Shown: piece by piece, positions 13,201-15,467 of the stretch
How the letters are laid out: the number at the start of each line of letters is the position of its first letter
Position numbering within the stretch: the first letter of the stretch is position 1
Source of the DNA: JASLCR01 sp036405515
GTDB taxonomy: Bacteria > Patescibacteriota > Saccharimonadia > Saccharimonadales > Saccharimonadaceae
Reading direction: 5' to 3'
Assembly (NCBI GenBank): GCA_036405515.1
Contig: DASWXM010000009.1
Coordinates: forward strand, 1 to 15,467
Length of the DNA: 15,467 nt
Notes under the pieces: model-generated
The model's input: the letters and a program-made list of their open reading frames with translations, nothing else
Told to the model about the DNA's origin: nothing
Database searches by the model: none
Position numbers and translations under genes: made by a program

Positions 13201-14742
13201 ATTTTAACATTCTTTAACGAACAAGCTGAGCTTATTCGTCGTGTTATAACCGATGAAGATATAAAGGTTTCAGCAATTGAAGGTATCCAGGGAGATGAGC
13301 GAGATATTGTTATCTATTCATTCGTTATCAAATCCCCAGAAGAAAAACGACGCTATACGGCACTTACTGGGGAAGGTGGTGAGATTAAAAAAGAGATAAA
13401 CGAAGGTCGCGTGAATGTCGCATTTAGCCGAGCTAGACTTCAGGTGCATTGTGTAACATCCATGCCACCTAATATATGGCCCGACGGGATCTGGATAAAG
13501 AAATACCTTGATTATGTCGAAAAACACGGTCGAGTCGCTCGCCTGACAAAAGCCGAACAAACCTTCGACTCACTATTCGAGGAAAAAGTTTACGAACACC
13601 TCTACTCAACACTTGATCTAAATCGCTTCTCTCTACTAACGCAAGTTGAAAGTTGCGGATTTAAAATCGACCAAGTCATTCGGGACAACACAACAGGTCA
13701 AAAGCTAGCACTTGAAATTGATGGACCAAGTCACTTTGAGGATGGCAATGGCCAGGTCAGAGTTAGTGGGGATTATGAACGACAATTCGTTCTAGAGACT
13801 GCTGGATGGGAATTTTATAGAATATCGTACATTGATTGGCAGCAAAATCGAAAAGGTACTCTCGACGAGTTGGACAACTTTATTGACGGGCATTTCTCCA
13901 GGGACGTCGCGCAGGATGACGATGGGTTTGTTGATGAAGAAGAGTACAAGCCAAGCTACACAACGACCACTGTCGAAGTACCAGAAGATTTAATCGAAAC
14001 AATCAAGGCCGCATCAGCAAAAGCCCCTAAGAATGCGTTTGGACGTAGCAAAGTGGCCAAGAATGAGTCAATAGAAAATACGTCGATGAATCCGTCATTT
14101 GTAACCCCTTTCGATAAAGAGTTGCAAGAAAAGGAAGAGAACCTCACTCGCAATGAGGCAGTACCAGCACCTACCGTGGAACCAAACGACTTTGCCAGCT
14201 GGATCAACACTCAGTCGATTTCCGTTCGTCAACCCAATCCCGAGACTAACAAGGGGTGGGAGGCGCGTTTTCGAGTTAAAGATAATCTAGAAGCCGATCA
14301 ACTTACTCGAACGCTTTTACAAGCGGGTATAGCTGCTGGTAAGGCATGGAGTAAAGGCGCTAGCCTTGTAGTGCCTGTATATGGCGAGCAAAACGTCACT
14401 TTTATACAATCACTCACTCAAACACCTAGTGGATATAACGAAGTTAAACAAGAAGTAGCGGCACACTCAACTCCCACGATAGCCAAGCCTCAAAATGAGG
14501 TGCCCGCAACAAGTTTCAGTGTAGGCGAAAGGGAGGTGGATCAGACTGAATTCACAAAGTACCTAAACGAGCGCGTAAATAGCAATATCCAGATACGGTA
14601 CCAGTCAATGCGAGCGGGCAGTGCACGATTCTGGCGCGACCTTGAACTAATCGGATTCGATGAAGTATACGTGCAGGTAAAACACGACGACAAAGACTAC
14701 CCTGTAAAATACAGGCGCGATAGAGTAGTTGAATACAAGTAA
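10246..14742 (+). CDS. Giant SF1 helicase fused to PD-(D/E)XK nuclease
   Basis: This 1498-residue soluble protein probably unwinds or translocates on nucleic acid and cuts it. Residues 1-310 are an unrecognised N-terminal region with acidic runs. The Upf1/Dna2-like (COG1112-type) helicase follows: FPFPYDQSQLQVL (Q motif), Walker A GPPGTGKS (330-337, Lys336), motif II DEASQ (818-822), motif III GDTLQ (842-846), NHYRS (901-905), IQGDERD (1014-1020) and NVAFSRAR (1057-1064). About 480 residues with two coiled coils (near 495-530 and 625-675) separate motifs I and II. Next is a nuclease domain of REase_MTES_1575 type: KID with Asp1142, then LALEIDG with Glu1157 and Asp1159, and GWEFYRI. Residues 1250-1498 are unrecognised; the last 60 resemble a WYL/SH3-like barrel. 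Phage defence is likely by analogy only. The start could be slightly downstream, as no well-spaced ribosome site exists. Confidence 0.9.
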   Translation: MPASLKQLTMYARDYIDLIAPSLASRQSKKVVLPKDILDVTPLYKHTNDFDYETLRFDLNLQMEVARLEEEEALLDNTDQDEDKAEIDEETRKKLDFSKALDDIYRKQETSSYTKQINLKFGRISFRGKPAPDSFGNDEEDDEEYKSVEQHLFTVPISISFRDSGGKRHYSITIDDSLIKTDISFLRRYMAQEYRDQLFKFVAMHESGDEATIPLKFAYIDELWAKTKQYLLYSDALDIIDEPDLENVIIVLAPKVNHFLSQDLLGIVEAADDDALLETSLSAWVNDGDMSINEPQDDNGSNELFFPFPYDQSQLQVLGKINNKGAVVEGPPGTGKSQTIANILSHLAATNKKVLFVSQKDQAVRGVKDKLKTLDVPYLFGYIPDRSSKLHSDEDDRDSASHALKGLANSGYFSNSAVINPIDNLVNMSAHKPQFDLAINEERKYFGLYEEWLSLDQYDFGEDSERITKDWFDEHTSKNALLISQLGSLTSQESAIESLEKDIAETAQQQDNLKTLHAKLTAAYENKSHYSWVSSENILLRSLTYSQIAEITNRVLVTFDEEATDRKTNFVSSKLNAMKLGRKLDQALSALPQEIYADIKAIVFEETTKTNRYAMLKEVVTYFENRAKLEDRAKQLTNNVKTLKSELKQKQEQYLAIKQDAGRLKNQVSKLQIDDSHMERLKKLLTDEGDVCFERILRRKHLTDELANFEALNPNAIREEIKSEKKRYKTNVRAYIRNRLMDNAYRYRQTVRYRAALESIGRKLNKSKKAYKTFDSLKSDPFNFEAMSGLIPIWMMGLDDASRILPLQANIFDYVIIDEASQCNIAYALPVMFRAKHTILFGDTLQMRDTTIAFKSNEQLSALATKHSIPEDLQIKASEDTVKSVMDIAKLAGFETSILQNHYRSPIELIGFSNDNFYAPRGRALQVVNDDILATDEGRVLTNHVIQPDLSRELSDKTNLSEAYYIFNLVKKIKNDPKTADKSIAILTFFNEQAELIRRVITDEDIKVSAIEGIQGDERDIVIYSFVIKSPEEKRRYTALTGEGGEIKKEINEGRVNVAFSRARLQVHCVTSMPPNIWPDGIWIKKYLDYVEKHGRVARLTKAEQTFDSLFEEKVYEHLYSTLDLNRFSLLTQVESCGFKIDQVIRDNTTGQKLALEIDGPSHFEDGNGQVRVSGDYERQFVLETAGWEFYRISYIDWQQNRKGTLDELDNFIDGHFSRDVAQDDDGFVDEEEYKPSYTTTTVEVPEDLIETIKAASAKAPKNAFGRSKVAKNESIENTSMNPSFVTPFDKELQEKEENLTRNEAVPAPTVEPNDFASWINTQSISVRQPNPETNKGWEARFRVKDNLEADQLTRTLLQAGIAAGKAWSKGASLVVPVYGEQNVTFIQSLTQTPSGYNEVKQEVAAHSTPTIAKPQNEVPATSFSVGEREVDQTEFTKYLNERVNSNIQIRYQSMRAGSARFWRDLELIGFDEVYVQVKHDDKDYPVKYRRDRVVEYK

Positions 14743-14922
14743 ACTTTGTTTCACGTCGCAGAAAACAAACTGATAAGAAAAGCTAGTCGTATACTCTATA
14801 TCAGTATGTTCTACTAGTAGCGGGTATATTATTTACTACCGTTACCACCCTCATATACTCGTGAATAGCAGCCAACTCACTACAGATCTCGTTCCATTTC
14901 GATACCAGGAGGTTCACCAAAA
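14743..14922. other. Non-coding right end of the element
   Basis: No gene is seen on the plus strand. Read on the minus strand, from 14919 leftwards, it is open in the frame that would continue the recombinase in a circularised element (see findings). Confidence 0.4.
14899..14919 (+). other. Proposed right attachment site (attR), tRNA-like fragment
   Basis: TTCGAT, CC, GAGGT and CACCA occur in this order, as in the T-arm and acceptor end of tRNA-Glu, with small spacing changes. The final TCACCA (14914-14919) is identical to the tRNA end. There is no rest of a tRNA upstream, so this is a fragment. With the terminator 12 bases downstream it looks like the displaced junction of a tRNA-targeted insertion. 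Confidence 0.45.
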
Positions 14923-15332
14923 TTATCTCGAATGACTTAGGCTTTCTAATAAACCTAGGTCATTTTTGTTTAAGTGTACAAATGTATGTTTAGAATCAAG
15001 ACCTTCGGCATTAATATGCTCCTGTATCTTATACATAGCCCAGTTACAGAAAGTATGGGTTTGCTTTTTTGAAATAGGAAGGCTGTCTATCAGCGCGAGA
15101 GAAAGCTTATCCTCACCATTAATTGATACTTTGCCTCTATTGAACTTATTTATTGCTGTCGGTTCCTGTCTTGTAGCACCCTTGCTCATTGCCACACCAA
15201 TAACATTTTGCCCTCAATCAGCTCCAGAAACTCAGGTAAGTCTTGTTTAAGTTTTGAGAAAATAAATACATCTCCGAACTTGTCTCTCAGCTCGTCAATG
15301 TAAGGGAATGTTCTAAATGTGTAGACTATCAT
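14923..15332 (-). pseudogene. Pyroglutamyl-peptidase-like gene broken by a frameshift
   Basis: Two short frames lie in tandem. The first (15332-15186, 48 residues) starts IVYTFRTFPYIDELRDKFGD. The second (15189-14923, 88 residues from its ATG) carries MSKGATRQEP and later TFCNWAMYKIQEHI and FVHLN. Adding one base at the GGG run near 15211-15213 joins them into a single 136-residue product, with the junction reading IEGQNVIGVAMSKGATRQE. This is a natural strand-loop for the family, so a one-base deletion is the simplest reading. Cys in FCNWAMY and His in FVHLN match the catalytic Cys and His surroundings of pyrrolidone-carboxylate peptidases (C15). The usual N-terminal motif of Pcp is absent. 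The present stop and start overlap as ATGA, so coupled expression of two pieces, programmed frameshifting or a sequencing error remain possible. Confidence 0.55.
14932..14967 (+). terminator. Intrinsic terminator downstream of the helicase and attR
   Basis: ATGACTTAGG (14932-14941) pairs with CCTAGGTCAT (14954-14963), 10 bp with one G-T pair, followed directly by TTTTT (14963-14967) and GTTT. It would end helicase transcription. In the element model it is the original terminator of tRNA-Glu. It overlaps the 3' end of the convergent pseudogene. Confidence 0.75.
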
Positions 15333-15406
15333 CTATGTTTAATAGTAGCTTATTCCAGCGAACAATCTCATTAACAATCGAATTATAAATCGAAGACTTA
15401 AGGGTC

Positions 15407-15449
15407 ACCAAAGTAAAAACGTCACGATTGGTGGCATTTTTACTTTGGT
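15407..15449. repeat. Long 18 bp hairpin, possible bidirectional terminator
   Basis: ACCAAAGTAAAAA (15407-15419) pairs perfectly with TTTTTACTTTGGT (15437-15449). After one C/A mismatch, GTCAC (15421-15425) pairs with GTGGC (15431-15435) around loop GATTG. The A5 and T5 tracts flanking the inner GC stem are typical of a terminator working in both directions. The outer 8 bp are extra and could mark an element end. Confidence 0.7.
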
Positions 15450-15450
15450 A

Positions 15451-15466
15451 ATTTCACTTGTGAAAT
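15451..15466. repeat. 16-base palindrome at the window edge
   Basis: ATTTCAC (15451-15457), TT, GTGAAAT (15460-15466) is a perfect 7 bp inverted repeat with a 2-base centre, the shape of a dimeric repressor's operator. It lies next to the hairpin at 15407-15449 and may serve a gene beyond the window. Confidence 0.5.
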
Positions 15467-15467
15467 G

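Larger units (their letters stand above)
7808..14919. mobile_element. Putative 7.1 kb tRNA-Glu integrative element
   Basis: The evidence has four parts: a large serine recombinase directly abutting a tRNA 3' end and reading into it; a small coupled ORF and an HTH protein typical of such elements; one large cargo gene; and a second copy of the core TCACCA at 14914-14919. There it is preceded by TTCGAT and GAGGT, a tRNA-like context, and is followed by an intrinsic terminator. No transfer, replication or capsid genes are seen, so it would be a minimal integrative or satellite-like island. The right boundary is the weaker of the two. Confidence 0.55.

Noticed and set aside
14845..14919. A complete second tRNA gene ending in CACCA
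   Set aside because: The 3' end looks like a tRNA, but no acceptor 5' strand, anticodon stem or T-stem pairs upstream. Only a fragment is supported.
15403..15410. GGTCACCA as the right attachment site of the element
   Set aside because: It matches the last 8 bases of tRNA-Glu, longer than the hexamer at 14914-14919. But it is the arm of a hairpin, lacks any other tRNA-like context, and would place the frameshifted host-like gene inside the element. It remains a second choice.
1..15467. CRISPR array or reassigned stop codons
   Set aside because: No regularly spaced repeats were found, and TGA, TAG and TAA all end well-supported genes.

Overview
The window looks like a chromosomal segment of a small-genome Gram-positive-type bacterium of the Candidate Phyla Radiation, most likely Candidatus Saccharibacteria (TM7). 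This is an inference. It rests on short tightly packed genes, several genes whose -10 box sits only 6-9 bases before the start codon, a sorted LPTTG surface protein, and a standalone receiver gene near a histidine kinase with a multi-pass membrane domain. TGA acts as an ordinary stop. No rRNA or marker protein is present to prove the phylum.

Positions 1-7738 are ordinary chromosome. In order they hold the 5' part of a DUF5684-type membrane protein (minus), folD (plus), a single-domain response regulator (minus, tail-to-tail with folD through a shared CTAG), a GNAT-like acetyltransferase (plus), a GC-rich small membrane protein whose stop codon sits in the tetraloop of a long hairpin, an unrecognised 222-residue protein translationally coupled to a nine-helix GAF/HisKA/HATPase sensor kinase, a small basic one-helix membrane protein (minus), and a secreted DUF11-type LPTTG surface protein (minus) with a good promoter and a long leader. 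Next come a 238-base gap with hairpins and a tRNA-Glu(TTC) gene.

Positions about 7808-14919 look like a 7.1 kb integrative element in the 3' end of tRNA-Glu. A large serine recombinase reads towards the tRNA and ends inside it, with its stop codon antisense to the anticodon loop. A 63-residue ORF is coupled upstream of it. A structured non-coding region then separates these from a small helix-turn-helix protein and a 1498-residue protein. That protein joins an Upf1/Dna2-like SF1 helicase, a PD-(D/E)XK nuclease domain of the REase_MTES_1575 type and an unrecognised C-terminal tail. It is the only large cargo and is the best candidate for an undescribed single-protein defence or nucleic-acid-processing system. 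The proposed right end carries a tRNA-like fragment with the TCACCA core, followed by an intrinsic terminator that may be the original terminator of the host tRNA.

Positions 14923-15467 appear to be host flank again. They hold a pyroglutamyl-peptidase-like gene on the minus strand broken by a one-base frameshift, a strong 18 bp hairpin and a 16-base palindrome at the window edge.
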